A stretch of DNA of 64,000 nucleotides from Aeromonas fluvialis (lineage in GTDB: Bacteria > Pseudomonadota > Gammaproteobacteria > Enterobacterales > Aeromonadaceae), in NCBI RefSeq assembly GCF_000819885.1, contig NZ_CDBO01000040.1, forward strand, positions 1 through 64,000, read 5' to 3'. The notes under the pieces were generated by a model. It searched no databases. It saw only the letters and a program-made list of their open reading frames with translations, and was not told where the DNA came from. The translations under genes and the position numbers were made by a program. Positions 18,149 to 27,123 of the stretch are shown piece by piece. Positions within the stretch are counted from its first letter, which is position 1, and each line of letters starts with the position of its first letter.

Positions 18149-18445
18149 ATGAACAGTAAGACCACCTTGCTACTCTCCCTTCTTCTGGTTACCGGCAGCG
18201 CCGCGGCGACACAGCAATATCAAGAGAGCAGTGGCTCCGCATTCTCCGTCGATGAGCTTAAATTCAACCTGGACTGGGATGACAAACAGTTCGGCTGGAC
18301 CCAGCACGACTGCCTCGACTTGGGTGTCGGCGACACGGCCCCGGCCGACTGCAAGGCGGTCAAGTTCAATCTGGAAGAGGATGATAACCGCAACCAGCCA
18401 CCGAAAACCAACCAGGCCCCTGCCAGTTCAGAGGGTGGCCAATGA
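18149..18445 (+). CDS. Small secreted protein A of a tandem related pair
   Basis: A 98-residue protein with a signal peptide (LLLSLLLVTGSAAATQQ). The mature part is acidic and contains LDWDDKQFGWTQHDCLDLGVGD followed by a second cysteine (ADCK). The same pattern recurs in the next gene. The family is unknown to me. The ATG at 18149 is the start that places the signal sequence at the N terminus, with CCGAGG upstream. The two cysteines could form a disulfide in the periplasm. Confidence 0.75.
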   Translation: MNSKTTLLLSLLLVTGSAAATQQYQESSGSAFSVDELKFNLDWDDKQFGWTQHDCLDLGVGDTAPADCKAVKFNLEEDDNRNQPPKTNQAPASSEGGQ

Positions 18446-18464
18446 CGACAGGAGTAACTTTACG

Positions 18465-18794
18465 ATGACCCAAGCCAAACACAACCCCGTTATCCAGCGC
18501 GGCATCCTGTTGCTCTCCCTGCTGATGGCGCACGGCATCGCTGTTGCGGCACCGCCCGGCAAGAGTGACGATGGCACCAAGATCAATCTCCGCTGGGATG
18601 ACAAAGAGTACGACTGGTGGCAGGACAACTGCCTGGATCTTGGCATCGGCGACAGCCGGATCAAACTCAACTGTGACAAGATGGACGGCAAGTACCGGGA
18701 TCACTACAACCGCAGCATTCACAGCGGCAATAACCCGGGACAGGGTCACGACAAAAAGAAGGATAAAAACAAAGGAAACGGCAAGAAGAACTGA
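18465..18794 (+). CDS. Small secreted protein B, paralogue of the preceding gene
   Basis: A 109-residue protein with signal peptide (GILLLSLLMAHGIAVAAPP). The core LRWDDKEYDWWQDNCLDLGIGD, followed by LNCDK, matches the core of the upstream gene nearly residue for residue, including both cysteines. The C terminus differs: a lysine/glycine/asparagine-rich basic tail (GHDKKKDKNKGNGKKN) replaces the neutral tail of its partner. CAGGAG precedes the ATG at 18465, 19 bases after the first gene's stop, so they form an operon. The pair probably arose by tandem duplication. Function unknown. Confidence 0.78.
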   Translation: MTQAKHNPVIQRGILLLSLLMAHGIAVAAPPGKSDDGTKINLRWDDKEYDWWQDNCLDLGIGDSRIKLNCDKMDGKYRDHYNRSIHSGNNPGQGHDKKKDKNKGNGKKN

Positions 18795-18813
18795 CTATGC
18801 CCGTGCCCTATGC

Positions 18814-18836
18814 CACAGGGGCTTGGCGCCCCTGTG
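18814..18836. terminator. Likely terminator after the secreted pair
   Basis: CACAGGGG-7 bases-CCCCTGTG is followed by CTGCTGTTGTTT on the plus strand. It lies between the convergent secreted-protein and fpr genes. Confidence 0.6.
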
Positions 18837-18846
18837 CTGCTGTTGT

Positions 18847-19590
18847 TTACCAGTAGTTCTCCGCACTGATATTGCCGGGCGCCCGCCGCAGGTTCTTGGC
18901 CAGTCCCAATGCCAGCAAGGTCTGCTGGGTCTCTTTCACCATCTCCGGGTTGCCACAGATCAGCACCTGACTCCGCTCGGGTGAGAAGTCCAACCCCACT
19001 CGCGCCTGCAGCTGACCATTGGCGATAGCGGCCGGGATCCTGCCAGCCATCCCATCGGGCCAGGGTTCGCGGCTGACAAAGGGGACATAACGAAAACGCT
19101 CGCCATGCTGCTCGGCAAAGCTGGCGATGAGCGACTGATAACTGAGCTCCTCCCCTTTGCGCACCCCGTGCACCAGCACCAGATTTTCGAAACGGTTGAA
19201 GGCTTCGCCATCGCCCAGCATGGAGAGGAAGGGACCGATGGCGGTGCCGGTGGCGAGCAGCCAGAGATCACGTCCGGCGGGCACCTCATCCAGCGTCAGG
19301 AAGCCGGTCGCCTGGGATTGCACCAGCAGGGTATCGCCTGCTTGCAGCGAGCCGAGGGACGGTGTCAGCTCACCGCTCGGGATCTCGACCAGATAGAACT
19401 CATGCCAGGGGGCAGAAGGAGGATTAACGAAAGAGTAGGCGCGCTGAATGCGGCGATCGCCCTGCTCGAGGGCCAGCTTGGTAAATTGGCCTGCCTTGTA
19501 GGGGGCCAGATCGGCCGCTACGCGCAGGGAGAACAGGGTGGGTGTCCATTCGATGCGTTCGATAACGCGACCTTCGACCCAGGCAGCCAT
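18847..19590 (-). CDS. fpr: Ferredoxin/flavodoxin--NADP+ reductase
   Basis: A 247-residue FAD enzyme moving electrons between NADPH and ferredoxin or flavodoxin. The FAD-binding motif RAYSF is at residues 50-54. The nucleotide-binding GTAIGPFLSML lies near 113-123, ICGNPEMV follows, and the protein ends with ENYW, the aromatic terminus of bacterial Fpr. Length equals the usual bacterial-subclass size (E. coli 248). The start is supported by GGAGGAG. It is monocistronic; in enterics fpr answers to SoxS, but I see no clear soxbox here. Confidence 0.95.
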   Translation of the reverse strand: MAAWVEGRVIERIEWTPTLFSLRVAADLAPYKAGQFTKLALEQGDRRIQRAYSFVNPPSAPWHEFYLVEIPSGELTPSLGSLQAGDTLLVQSQATGFLTLDEVPAGRDLWLLATGTAIGPFLSMLGDGEAFNRFENLVLVHGVRKGEELSYQSLIASFAEQHGERFRYVPFVSREPWPDGMAGRIPAAIANGQLQARVGLDFSPERSQVLICGNPEMVKETQQTLLALGLAKNLRRAPGNISAENYW

Positions 19591-19644
19591 AAGGATCTCC
19601 TCCAGTGGAACAGACCTTTACTCTACCCTCGGGCCCCAAAATAA

Positions 19645-19670
19645 AAAACCCGCGCCTAAGCGCGGGTTTT
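19645..19670 (-). terminator. Terminator of the rpsF-rpsR-rplI operon
   Basis: AAAACCCGCGC-CTAA-GCGCGGGTTTT lies 23 bases after the rplI stop. On the minus strand it ends with a T run. Confidence 0.9.
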
Positions 19671-19692
19671 ATCTGCCAATAGCGAATCGCTA

Positions 19693-20139
19693 TTACAGAG
19701 CAACAACCTGGATCTGTACGGTTGCTTTAACGTCAGCGTGCAGCTGAACAACAACTTCGTACTCGCCGGTGTTACGCAGAACGTTGCCCATGCGGACCTC
19801 GCTCTTGGCAACAGCAACGCCGGCAGCAGTGATGGCGTCAGCCACGTCACGGGTACCGATGGAACCGAACAGCTTGCCTTCGTCGCCAGATTTGGAGGCG
19901 ATAACCACGGCAGCCAGTTCACCCAGCTTGGCAGCGCGCTCTTCAGCGGCAGCTTTACCGGCAGCCAGCTTGGCTTCCAGTTCAGCACGGCGAGCATCGA
20001 AAGTCTCGATGTTAGCCTTGGTAGCCATAACGGCTTTGCCTTGCGGGATCAGATAGTTACGGGCGTAGCCAGCTTTAACAGCGACTTGATCACCCAGACC
20101 GCCCAGTTTGGCGATTTTGTCGAGCAGGATAACTTGCAT
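19693..20139 (-). CDS. rplI: 50S ribosomal protein L9
   Basis: A 148-residue protein with the standard start [19 protein letters not shown] and [15 protein letters not shown], followed by the long connecting helix and a C-terminal domain with [13 protein letters not shown]9 binds 23S rRNA near the L1 stalk and helps keep the reading frame. It follows rpsR by 49 bases behind AGGAAAGG, and is the last gene of the operon before a strong terminator. Confidence 0.98.
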   Translation of the reverse strand: MQVILLDKIAKLGGLGDQVAVKAGYARNYLIPQGKAVMATKANIETFDARRAELEAKLAAGKAAAEERAAKLGELAAVVIASKSGDEGKLFGSIGTRDVADAITAAGVAVAKSEVRMGNVLRNTGEYEVVVQLHADVKATVQIQVVAL

Positions 20140-20188
20140 TACCTTTCCTCTAGAGAAGTTGAGTTAGGCTTAAGTGCCGGACCGATTC

Positions 20189-20431
<243 letters not shown>

Positions 20432-20449
20432 CTATTCAGTGATCCAGAA

Positions 20450-20839
20450 TTACTCTTCGGAAGCAGCTTCGGTAGTAGCTTCTTCACGGCGCTCGTCGTC
20501 ACGACGGACAAAACGCTCTTCCTTGGCCTTGGCCATCGGAGAAACTTCAGTCACAGCGTGCTTGGTGCGCATGATCATGTTGCGGATAACGGCATCGTTG
20601 AAGCGGAAGTTGGTTTCCAGCTCATCGATAACGGCTTGCTCTGCTTCTACGTTCATCAGAACGTAGTGGGCTTTGTGCAGTTTGTCGATCGGGTAAGCCA
20701 GCTGACGACGGCCCCAATCTTCCAGGCGATGAATGGTACCACCGGAGGTGGTGATGGCGCCGGTGTAACGCTCGATCATGCCGGGAACTTGCTCGCTCTG
20801 GTCCGGATGAACCATGAAGACGATTTCGTAATGACGCAT
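20450..20839 (-). CDS. rpsF: 30S ribosomal protein S6
   Basis: 129 residues, [25 protein letters not shown], with the usual acidic C-terminal extension rich in glutamate ([11 protein letters not shown]), the substrate region for RimK-type glutamylation in E. coli. It is first gene of the operon; AAGGAG lies 5 bases before the ATG. A stem-loop in its leader resembles the S6:S18 autoregulatory element. Confidence 0.98.
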   Translation of the reverse strand: MRHYEIVFMVHPDQSEQVPGMIERYTGAITTSGGTIHRLEDWGRRQLAYPIDKLHKAHYVLMNVEAEQAVIDELETNFRFNDAVIRNMIMRTKHAVTEVSPMAKAKEERFVRRDDERREEATTEAASEE

Positions 20840-20864
20840 TTTAGCTCCTTACGGATTAATTCAG

Positions 20865-20895
20865 CCTCCGCCCAGGTGCAGCCAGACCTCGGAGG
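20865..20895 (-). promoter_or_regulatory. Candidate S6:S18-binding mRNA leader structure
   Basis: Read on the minus strand, the leader holds CCTCCG...CGGAGG as an outer stem and AGGT...ACCT as an inner stem, 26-56 bases before the rpsF start. In other bacteria the S6:S18 complex represses its own operon by binding a leader hairpin with a conserved CCG bulge. The fit was judged by eye only. Confidence 0.5.
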
Positions 20896-21018
20896 CAAGG
20901 AACATAAAGGTGTTTAGTCGCTGCTTTTCTAGGGCGGCGTATTGTACAAAATCACATCCTTCACTGCAACTGACTGCCTCAAATGTTTTTCCCGATGGAA
21001 ATCATCACAAACAACAAT

Positions 21019-21033
21019 TGATAATAGTTATCA
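21019..21033. promoter_or_regulatory. Fur-like box upstream of mntH
   Basis: TGATAATAGTTATCA is a 7-1-7 inverted repeat with a single mismatch to the Fur consensus core (TGATAAT-N-ATTATCA). It lies 44 bases before the mntH start. Iron or manganese repression of mntH is therefore expected. Confidence 0.65.
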
Positions 21034-21076
21034 TTTATTCCCATTCTCTCTCCATATCCTGATGGAGGGTGATGCC

Positions 21077-22297
21077 ATGCAACCCGCACTGACGACGATC
21101 CCGACCCGCAAATTCAAACTGACCCTGCTCGGGCCTGCCTTTATCGCCGCCATCGGTTACATCGATCCGGGCAACTTCGCCACCAATATCCAGGCGGGCT
21201 CCACGTTTGGCTATCAGCTGCTGTGGGTGGTGGAGTGGGCCAACCTGATGGCCATGGTGATGCAGACCCTGTCAGCCAAGCTCGGCATCGTCACCGGCAA
21301 TAATCTGGCAGAGCACATCCGCGACCGACTGCCAAAACCGGCGGTCCAGGCCTACTGGGTGCAGGCAGAGATCATCGCCATGGCCACCGTTCTCGCCGAA
21401 TTTATCGGCGCCGCAGTCGGCTTCAAGCTGCTGCTTGGCGTGACCTTGCTTGAAGGGGCCTGTATCACCGCCGTAGTGACCTGGGGGATCCTGATGCTGC
21501 AATCCCGTGGCCAGAAACCGCTGGAGTTGGTGGTCGGCAGCCTGTTGCTGTTTGTCGCGGCGGCCTACATCGTCGAGCTGATCTTCTCCCGCCCCCATCT
21601 GCCCAGCCTGCTGGAGGGCGCCCTCTTCCCCGGTCTGCCCAACAGTGATGCCGTCTATCTGGCTGCCGGTGTGCTCGGTGCCACCGTGATGCCCCACGTT
21701 ATCTACCTGCACTCGGCACTGACCCAGCACACGCAGGATCAGGGCTCGGTCAGCCAGCGGCTGCACACCACCCGGGTCGATGTGGCGATTGCCATGACCA
21801 TCGCCAGCTTCGTCAATCTGGCGATGATGGCGATGGCGGCCGCCGCGTTCCACAGCTCGGGCCACCAGCAGGTAGCGGAGCTGGAATCCGCCTATCAGAC
21901 CCTCACTCCGCTGCTGGGTCAGGCTGCAGCCACCCTGTTTGGCCTCTCGCTGGTCGCCTCCGGCATCAGCGCTACCGTGGTGGGTACCCTGGCCGGGCAG
22001 GTTGTGATGCAGGGCTTTGTCCGCTTTACCATCCCGCTCTGGCTGCGTCGCGCCATCACCATGGCGCCTGCCTTCGTGGTGATCGCCATGGGCTTCAACA
22101 CCACAGAAATTCTGGTGTTGAGTCAGGTGATCCTCAGTTTTGGTATCGCGCTCGCGCTCATTCCCCTGCTGATCCTGACCGGCGACCGCGCGCTGATGGG
22201 GGAGCATCGCAACCACCCGCTGACGCAGGCCGTTGGCCGCCTGATCGTGGCGCTGGTGATCGGCCTCAACGCCTACCTGCTGGTCGCCATGATCTAG
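21077..22297 (+). CDS. mntH: Nramp-family divalent metal (Mn2+/Fe2+) transporter
   Basis: A 406-residue proton-coupled manganese/iron importer of the inner membrane with about 11 helices. The TM1 metal-binding DPGN is at residues 30-33 ([13 protein letters not shown]) and the TM6 motif [13 protein letters not shown] is present; both define Nramp. The ATG at 21077 is chosen because GGAGG lies 7 bases before it and the basic TRKFKL segment then leads into TM1. A Fur-like operator precedes the gene and an intrinsic terminator follows. Confidence 0.95.
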   Translation: MQPALTTIPTRKFKLTLLGPAFIAAIGYIDPGNFATNIQAGSTFGYQLLWVVEWANLMAMVMQTLSAKLGIVTGNNLAEHIRDRLPKPAVQAYWVQAEIIAMATVLAEFIGAAVGFKLLLGVTLLEGACITAVVTWGILMLQSRGQKPLELVVGSLLLFVAAAYIVELIFSRPHLPSLLEGALFPGLPNSDAVYLAAGVLGATVMPHVIYLHSALTQHTQDQGSVSQRLHTTRVDVAIAMTIASFVNLAMMAMAAAAFHSSGHQQVAELESAYQTLTPLLGQAAATLFGLSLVASGISATVVGTLAGQVVMQGFVRFTIPLWLRRAITMAPAFVVIAMGFNTTEILVLSQVILSFGIALALIPLLILTGDRALMGEHRNHPLTQAVGRLIVALVIGLNAYLLVAMI

Positions 22298-22320
22298 CGA
22301 ACCACCAAGCGGAAGAGAAG

Positions 22321-22344
22321 GCTCATTAACACTGGTTAATGAGC
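22321..22344 (+). terminator. Terminator of mntH
   Basis: GCTCATTAAC-ACTG-GTTAATGAGC, a perfect 10-bp stem followed by CCTTTC, begins 23 bases after the mntH stop. Confidence 0.7.
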
Positions 22345-22408
22345 CCTTTCGCACTTTGGCGTATGCTGGCCGCTTTCTCTTCTCATTTATCGTTGCGGGA
22401 GCCTTGCC

Positions 22409-23266
22409 ATGGAACATACCCGAGCCAGCTTCGTGCTGGGCCATCATCAGGAGCAAGCCAGCGTGGTCTGCTGCCAGCGTGGCGACACCACACTGCTGGT
22501 CACCGACCTCACCCCCTTTCATCCCCAGAGCCACCTCTGGCCCGATCAGCCGGGGGATGTGGGCAATGCTCGCTGGGAAGGGGGCGAATCCGCCATTGGC
22601 CCTTGTCGGATGGGGGCCATCAGCCCGGATGGCGAGCTGTTCGTCGATACTGCGATTCCGGTAAAACGGGGGGCTGAAGAGTGGCGTTTCGTGGTAGTCC
22701 ACCCACTGACCGGAGACCACGCTCTGGCCGTTGGCAGCCAGGTCGAATTGCAAGTAGATAGCGCTGCCCGCCACGCCCTGAGTCTGGGCCATAGCGGCTG
22801 CCATCTGGCCGCGCTGGCGCTCAATCGAGTGCTAACTCCCTACTGGCGCAAGGAGGTAAGCGAGCGTGATGCTCTGGGCCAGCCCGACTTCGACCGCCTC
22901 GCCATCCAGCGTTCACGGGTCGAGCCTATGGGCTCACGCGAGCAGTACCGTATCGGCAAGAGCCTGCGCAAGAAAGGGGTCAATAGCGAGGCGCTGCTGG
23001 CGGATCTGGCGCTGATTGAAGAAAAGGTCAATCAGCAGCTGGCCGACTGGATCGCAGCCGGGGGCGAGATCCATCGCAGCCGCGCTGGCGAGGCGATCAT
23101 CGATTCCCGTTACTGGCACTGCATGCTGGAAGGCCAGGAGGTGACCATCCCCTGTGGCGGCACCCATGTTACCTCGCTCGCCGAGTTGGGAGAGGTCAAG
23201 GTAGAGCTCACTCTGGTGGAAGAGGGCTTTACCATGCTGACCCGGGTCACACCAACCGGTGCATGA
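22409..23266 (+). CDS. Alanyl-tRNA editing protein (AlaX-like)
   Basis: A 285-residue protein with the editing-site zinc ligands of alanyl-tRNA synthetase relatives: HSGCH at residues 128-132 and CGGTHV at 249-254. No aminoacylation domain is present, so it is a free-standing hydrolase that removes mischarged serine or glycine from tRNA-Ala. The first 100 residues form the small beta domain (DTTLLVTDLTPFHPQ). The start at 22409 follows GGGAG. It stands alone between mntH and a PACE transporter gene. Confidence 0.88.
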   Translation: MEHTRASFVLGHHQEQASVVCCQRGDTTLLVTDLTPFHPQSHLWPDQPGDVGNARWEGGESAIGPCRMGAISPDGELFVDTAIPVKRGAEEWRFVVVHPLTGDHALAVGSQVELQVDSAARHALSLGHSGCHLAALALNRVLTPYWRKEVSERDALGQPDFDRLAIQRSRVEPMGSREQYRIGKSLRKKGVNSEALLADLALIEEKVNQQLADWIAAGGEIHRSRAGEAIIDSRYWHCMLEGQEVTIPCGGTHVTSLAELGEVKVELTLVEEGFTMLTRVTPTGA

Positions 23267-23432
23267 GTAAGCAGGGTTAACCACTCAGGGGCACGCTGAG
23301 AACGGGCAATTAAGAAAAGTACCGCCGAGAGGGGCAGCATCATGCCCCTTCAACGCCAGCCATGACAGAGCGAGCTGCTTCTCTTTTAACCACTCCCTGA
23401 TTAGAATGCGCCTCCCACAGGAGGCACATCAC

Positions 23433-23876
23433 ATGAGTAGTACCCAACTGCGCACCACCTCGGATAGACTTCGTTATCTGGTTCTCTACGAAGGCATAGG
23501 TCTGGCACTGGTCGCACCGCTGATCAGCCAGCTGTTTGGTCAGGGCGTCGCCGAGGTCGGTTCGCTGGCCATCTTCTTCTCCATCGTCGCCACCGCCTGG
23601 ACCTACGGCTGGAACCTGTCGTTCGACAAGGGGTTACTCAAACTGTGCGGACGTACCAACAAGCAGCCACTGGATCGCTTCCTGCATGCGTTTGGCTATG
23701 AGGCGAGCTTTATGATGCTATCCCTCCCCTGCGTCATGTTCTGGCTCGATCTGGGCCTGTGGGACGCCCTGATGCTGGATCTCGGCTTTGTCGCCTTCTA
23801 CCTCGTCTACATCATGGTCTTTACCTGGGCCTATGAGCGGATCTGGCCGCTGCCCTCCAGCCCGCAGACGGCATGA
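23433..23876 (+). CDS. PACE-family efflux protein (AceI-like)
   Basis: A 147-residue four-helix membrane protein made of two tandem bacterial transmembrane pair repeats. A glutamate sits in the first helix (LRYLVLYEGIGLALVAPL), at the place of the essential Glu15 of Acinetobacter AceI. Each half carries the YxWN/YExxW-type endings of the family (TYGWNLSFD and TWAYERIWP). Relatives export biocides such as chlorhexidine or natural polyamines. The ATG at 23433 has GGAGG upstream; the ATG 27 bases earlier lacks a site. Confidence 0.9.
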   Translation: MSSTQLRTTSDRLRYLVLYEGIGLALVAPLISQLFGQGVAEVGSLAIFFSIVATAWTYGWNLSFDKGLLKLCGRTNKQPLDRFLHAFGYEASFMMLSLPCVMFWLDLGLWDALMLDLGFVAFYLVYIMVFTWAYERIWPLPSSPQTA

Positions 23877-23969
23877 GGCCTCAGCCGCAGCGAGGCCGAC
23901 AGAAGGAACCGAAAAAGCGGGAAAAGTCAGGGAGTACTAACCGGAAGGATGGGAGAAAACCATAAAAAC

Positions 23970-23998
23970 AATGCCAGTCAGCGAGCTGACTGGCATTG
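23970..23998. terminator. Terminator downstream of hupA (convergent region)
   Basis: CAATGCCAGTCAG / CTGACTGGCATTG with a 3-4 base loop. On the minus strand it is followed by TTTTTATGG, fitting termination of hupA. Confidence 0.85.
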
Positions 23999-24018
23999 GA
24001 CAAAACAGACTTTCGAAC

Positions 24019-24291
24019 TTACTTGACAGCGTCTTTCAGAGCCTTGCCAGCCACGAATGAAGGCACGTTGGCAGCAGCAATCTGGATCTCTTGACCAGTT
24101 TGCGGGTTACGACCGGTGCGGCCTGCGCGGTGGGTGACCTTGAAGGTGCCAAAACCGACCAGTTGCACAGCATCGCCTTCTTTCAAGCTCTGGGTAATAC
24201 CATTGATGATCTCTTCCAGAGCCACTTTGGCCTGAGCTTTGCTCAGATCTGCTTTGGCGGCAATCGCATCGACAAGTTGAGCTTTGTTCAT
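24019..24291 (-). CDS. hupA: DNA-binding protein HU, alpha type
   Basis: A 90-residue histone-like protein, [20 protein letters not shown], with the DNA-binding arm [21 protein letters not shown] and the ending GKALKDAVK. The [15 protein letters not shown] strand and the arm are closest to HupA of enterics. The ATG at 24291 is the standard HU start; an in-frame codon 24 bases upstream is not. It is transcribed alone, with about 330 bases of non-coding DNA upstream that it shares with rsd. Confidence 0.96.
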   Translation of the reverse strand: MNKAQLVDAIAAKADLSKAQAKVALEEIINGITQSLKEGDAVQLVGFGTFKVTHRAGRTGRNPQTGQEIQIAAANVPSFVAGKALKDAVK

Positions 24292-24621
24292 AACATTTCC
24301 TTTATGATCGGGCATTTAGCGCTGGGTCACTCTATGCAAAAAAAAACGCACAGGCAAAGGCTTTATCGAGGCTGACGGGTTAAACGCTGGGGTTTTCATC
24401 AAGATCTGCGGAAATAATCACATTCCGCGCCAGCAAAATAGCTGGCGGGCCCAAAACCTGCTTGCGGCAAGTCCCTCCGTCTGCTTATTTCTTCCCCGCT
24501 TAACAATATCCCGGCAAGCCTATTGACGCTTGGTCATATTTTCCATAGTTATAGGTATTGTCACCGCTCAAACGACTTGGAAGCCCCATCAAACGCCAAG
24601 CCTTTGCCCCATGGAGGGATT
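24292..24621. other. Divergent hupA / rsd intergenic region
   Basis: 330 bases without a gene. It contains a hairpin CGCCAGC-AAAATA-GCTGGCG (24428-24447), which would be in the hupA leader if transcription starts upstream of it. It also has TTGACG (24523-24528) 17 bases from TAGTTA, a weak candidate promoter towards rsd. Nothing else was recognised. Confidence 0.4.
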
Positions 24622-25104
24622 ATGTTGACCAAACTGGAACAAACCAAACAGGCGCTGGCAGGCAAGCATAAGGCAATCGATGACTGGCTGGATGCCCGGC
24701 AAGCGTTGCTGGTTGAATATATGCGACTGGCGGGCCTCACCCCGGCTCGAACCAAACAGCGCTGCCTGCCCAAGCAGGAGGAGTTGCAGCACTTCTGCGA
24801 CCGCCTGGTCGACTATGTCAGCGCCGGTCATTTCGAAATCTACCACCACGTCGTTACCGCTTTCGAACAGGCCAGCGGCGAAACACTGGAGCTGGCCAAA
24901 CGGATTTATCCCCATATTCGTGCCACTACCGAGTTTGCCCTCGAATTCAACGACAAATACAGCGATGCCGACGAGGCCCAACTGCTGCTGCTCGATGAGG
25001 ACCTCAACGAGTTGGGCCAGGTACTGGAAGATCGCTTCAAACAGGAAGATCGTCTGGTCAAGGCACTCCATGTGGTGGAGTCCCTCAGCACCCAGCAAGC
25101 TTGA
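24622..25104 (+). CDS. rsd: Anti-sigma-70 factor Rsd
   Basis: A 160-residue helical protein of the Rsd/AlgQ family. It shows WLDARQALLVEYMRLAGL near the N terminus, FCDRLVDYVSAGHFEIYHHV in the middle, and LNELGQVLEDRFKQEDRLV, all aligning by eye with E. coli Rsd. Rsd binds region 4 of sigma-70 in stationary phase and frees core polymerase for other sigma factors; in E. coli it also stimulates SpoT. GGAGGGA lies 7 bases before the ATG at 24622. A PilZ gene follows in the same direction. Confidence 0.92.
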   Translation: MLTKLEQTKQALAGKHKAIDDWLDARQALLVEYMRLAGLTPARTKQRCLPKQEELQHFCDRLVDYVSAGHFEIYHHVVTAFEQASGETLELAKRIYPHIRATTEFALEFNDKYSDADEAQLLLLDEDLNELGQVLEDRFKQEDRLVKALHVVESLSTQQA

Positions 25105-25205
25105 TTGCTATTTTCGGAGCAAGTTCAAGATACTGGCAGCCAAGGTCGATTACACTCGATGTAATGATTCACAGTGTCCAGCAGATTGCATACTAGGAGA
25201 TGAGC

Positions 25206-25586
25206 ATGTCTGAGCGCCGCCGTTTTGCACGGATCCTCTATTTGACCACGGCTGAACTCACCCAAGGGGAGCAAAAGTGGCAGACTCAGCTTGTCGATAT
25301 ATCGCTGCAGGGCGCCCTGCTAATCCGCCCGGATGATTGGGAGAGTCGTGACAACAAGGAGTACCAGCTCAGTTTTGTCCTGAGTGGCAGCGACATCAAG
25401 ATCAAAATGCAGGTCGAGCTGAACCATGAGGCCAGCAAGAAGCTGGGGTTCTACTGCCACCACATCGACATTGACAGCGCCACTCATCTCAAGCGGATGA
25501 TAGAACTCAACGTGGGTGACGAAGAGCTGCTGCATCGGGAGCTGGAACAACTGCTAAACGAACACCAGGAACACAGTCAGTCGTAA
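25206..25586 (+). CDS. Single-domain PilZ protein (c-di-GMP receptor candidate)
   Basis: A 126-residue protein that is little more than a PilZ domain. The N-terminal ERRRFAR supplies the RxxxR arginines and VDISLQGALL the D/NxSxxG motif, both contacts for c-di-GMP. A helical tail (LHRELEQLLNEHQ) follows. AGGAG lies 6 bases before the ATG at 25206; the ATG at 25200 overlaps it. It follows rsd by about 100 bases. The target process is not visible, though the pilin genes in this window make pilus control an obvious candidate. Confidence 0.88.
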   Translation: MSERRRFARILYLTTAELTQGEQKWQTQLVDISLQGALLIRPDDWESRDNKEYQLSFVLSGSDIKIKMQVELNHEASKKLGFYCHHIDIDSATHLKRMIELNVGDEELLHRELEQLLNEHQEHSQS

Positions 25587-25655
25587 TGACGTCCGGCCAG
25601 AATGAAAGTGTGCTCTGGTGCTCTTTTTCCGTTCATTCAGTCTCTATTTCTACGG

Positions 25656-27023
25656 CTATAGAGCCTCGAGTGCATCAGACAGCTTCTTGACCGGTACCAC
25701 TTCCATCCCCTCGATGGGGTGTTTGGGGGCATTGGCCTGTGGCACGATGGCGCGACGGAAGCCATGCTTGGCAGCCTCCTGCAGTCGCTCCTGACCAGAC
25801 GGGACGGGGCGGATCTCCCCTGAGAGCCCTACTTCGCCAAACACCACCAGATCCTTGGGCAGCGCCTGATCCCGAAAACTGGAAACCATCGCCAGCAGCA
25901 ACGCCAGGTCAGCACTGGTCTCTTCCACCTTGACCCCGCCGACCACATTGATAAAGACATCCTGATCCGCCATCTGCAGACCCCCATGGCGGTGCAGCAC
26001 CGCCAGCAGCATGGCGAGCCGGTTGTGATCCATTCCCACCGCCACCCGGCGCGGATTGGAGAGCTGGGAGTAATCCACCAGCGCCTGTAACTCCACCAGC
26101 AGCGGCCGGGTGCCTTCCCAGATCACCATGACGATGGAGCCGGGCGCCTGATCCTGACCGCGACTAAGGAAGATGGCAGAGGGATTGCTCACCTCTCGCA
26201 TCCCCTGTTCGGTCATGGCAAATACCCCGAGCTCGTTGACCGCCCCGAAGCGGTTTTTGTGGGAACGCAGGGTTCGAAAACGGGAATCATGACCACCGTC
26301 GAGCAGTACCGAGCAGTCGATACAGTGCTCCAGCACCTTGGGGCCAGCCAGGCTGCCATCCTTGGTCACGTGGCCCACCATGAAGATGGCGACATGATTC
26401 TGCTTGGCATAGCGGGTCAGCAAAGCCGCAGCCTCTCGGACCTGGGAGACAGAGCCAGGGGAAGATTGCACATCCGCCACATGCATCACCTGAATGGAGT
26501 CGATCACCATGATCTGTGGCTGTTCCTGCTGGGCAATCAGGCAAATCTGCTCTACGCTGGTCTCGGAGAGCATACGCAGCTTGTCGGTGGGCAGACCAAG
26601 GCGGTTAGCCCGCATTGCCACCTGCTGGAGCGACTCCTCACCGGTGACATAGAGGGTCTTCATCCGCTCTGCCAGACCGCACATGGTCTGCAACAGCAGA
26701 GTCGATTTGCCTGCCCCCGGGTTGCCACCGATCAGAATCGCCGAGCCGGGCACCACGCCGCCGCCAAGCACCCGATCCAGCTCCTTGAAACCGGAAGTAA
26801 AACGGGGGATTTCGGTGGTGGCGATCTCTGCCAATGTCTGGACCTGGCTGCCGACCGCTCCGGCATAACCGGTGTAACGGGCACTCCTGCCAGCGGGAGT
26901 GACCGAGCCAAGACGCACCTCGGTGATGGTATTCCACTCCTTGCACTCGCTGCATTGACCTTGCCAGCGAGTGAAGTCGGCACCACATTCGGAACAAACA
27001 TAAGCAGTTTTATTTTTAGCCAT
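25656..27023 (-). CDS. radA: DNA repair protein RadA (Sms)
   Basis: A 455-residue helicase-like recombination protein. It has an N-terminal zinc finger (CSECG...CSEC), a RecA-like core with Walker A GGNPGAGKST near residue 100, the RadA-specific KNRFG motif, and a Lon-like C-terminal domain (DVFINVVGGVKVEETSADLAL, GLSGEIRPV). It promotes branch migration during recombination and natural transformation. It is divergent from a large PilZ protein gene. Confidence 0.97.
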   Translation of the reverse strand: MAKNKTAYVCSECGADFTRWQGQCSECKEWNTITEVRLGSVTPAGRSARYTGYAGAVGSQVQTLAEIATTEIPRFTSGFKELDRVLGGGVVPGSAILIGGNPGAGKSTLLLQTMCGLAERMKTLYVTGEESLQQVAMRANRLGLPTDKLRMLSETSVEQICLIAQQEQPQIMVIDSIQVMHVADVQSSPGSVSQVREAAALLTRYAKQNHVAIFMVGHVTKDGSLAGPKVLEHCIDCSVLLDGGHDSRFRTLRSHKNRFGAVNELGVFAMTEQGMREVSNPSAIFLSRGQDQAPGSIVMVIWEGTRPLLVELQALVDYSQLSNPRRVAVGMDHNRLAMLLAVLHRHGGLQMADQDVFINVVGGVKVEETSADLALLLAMVSSFRDQALPKDLVVFGEVGLSGEIRPVPSGQERLQEAAKHGFRRAIVPQANAPKHPIEGMEVVPVKKLSDALEAL

Positions 27024-27123
27024 TGATAACTCGGGGACAGGATGAATTCCTGCTTGATATACTTGTTTGCGACCGACAGATCAAACCCAGAATCGGAAAA
27101 GTGACTTTCCGTGGCAGGAACAC

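Noticed and set aside
20942..21076. Upstream extension of mntH by 45 codons
   Set aside because: It would include the Fur-like box and lacks a ribosome binding site; GGAGG fits the ATG at 21077.
25600..25640. GAATGAA...TTCATTC inverted repeat between the PilZ gene and radA
   Set aside because: A weak 7-bp AT-rich stem with a long loop; too poor to call a terminator.
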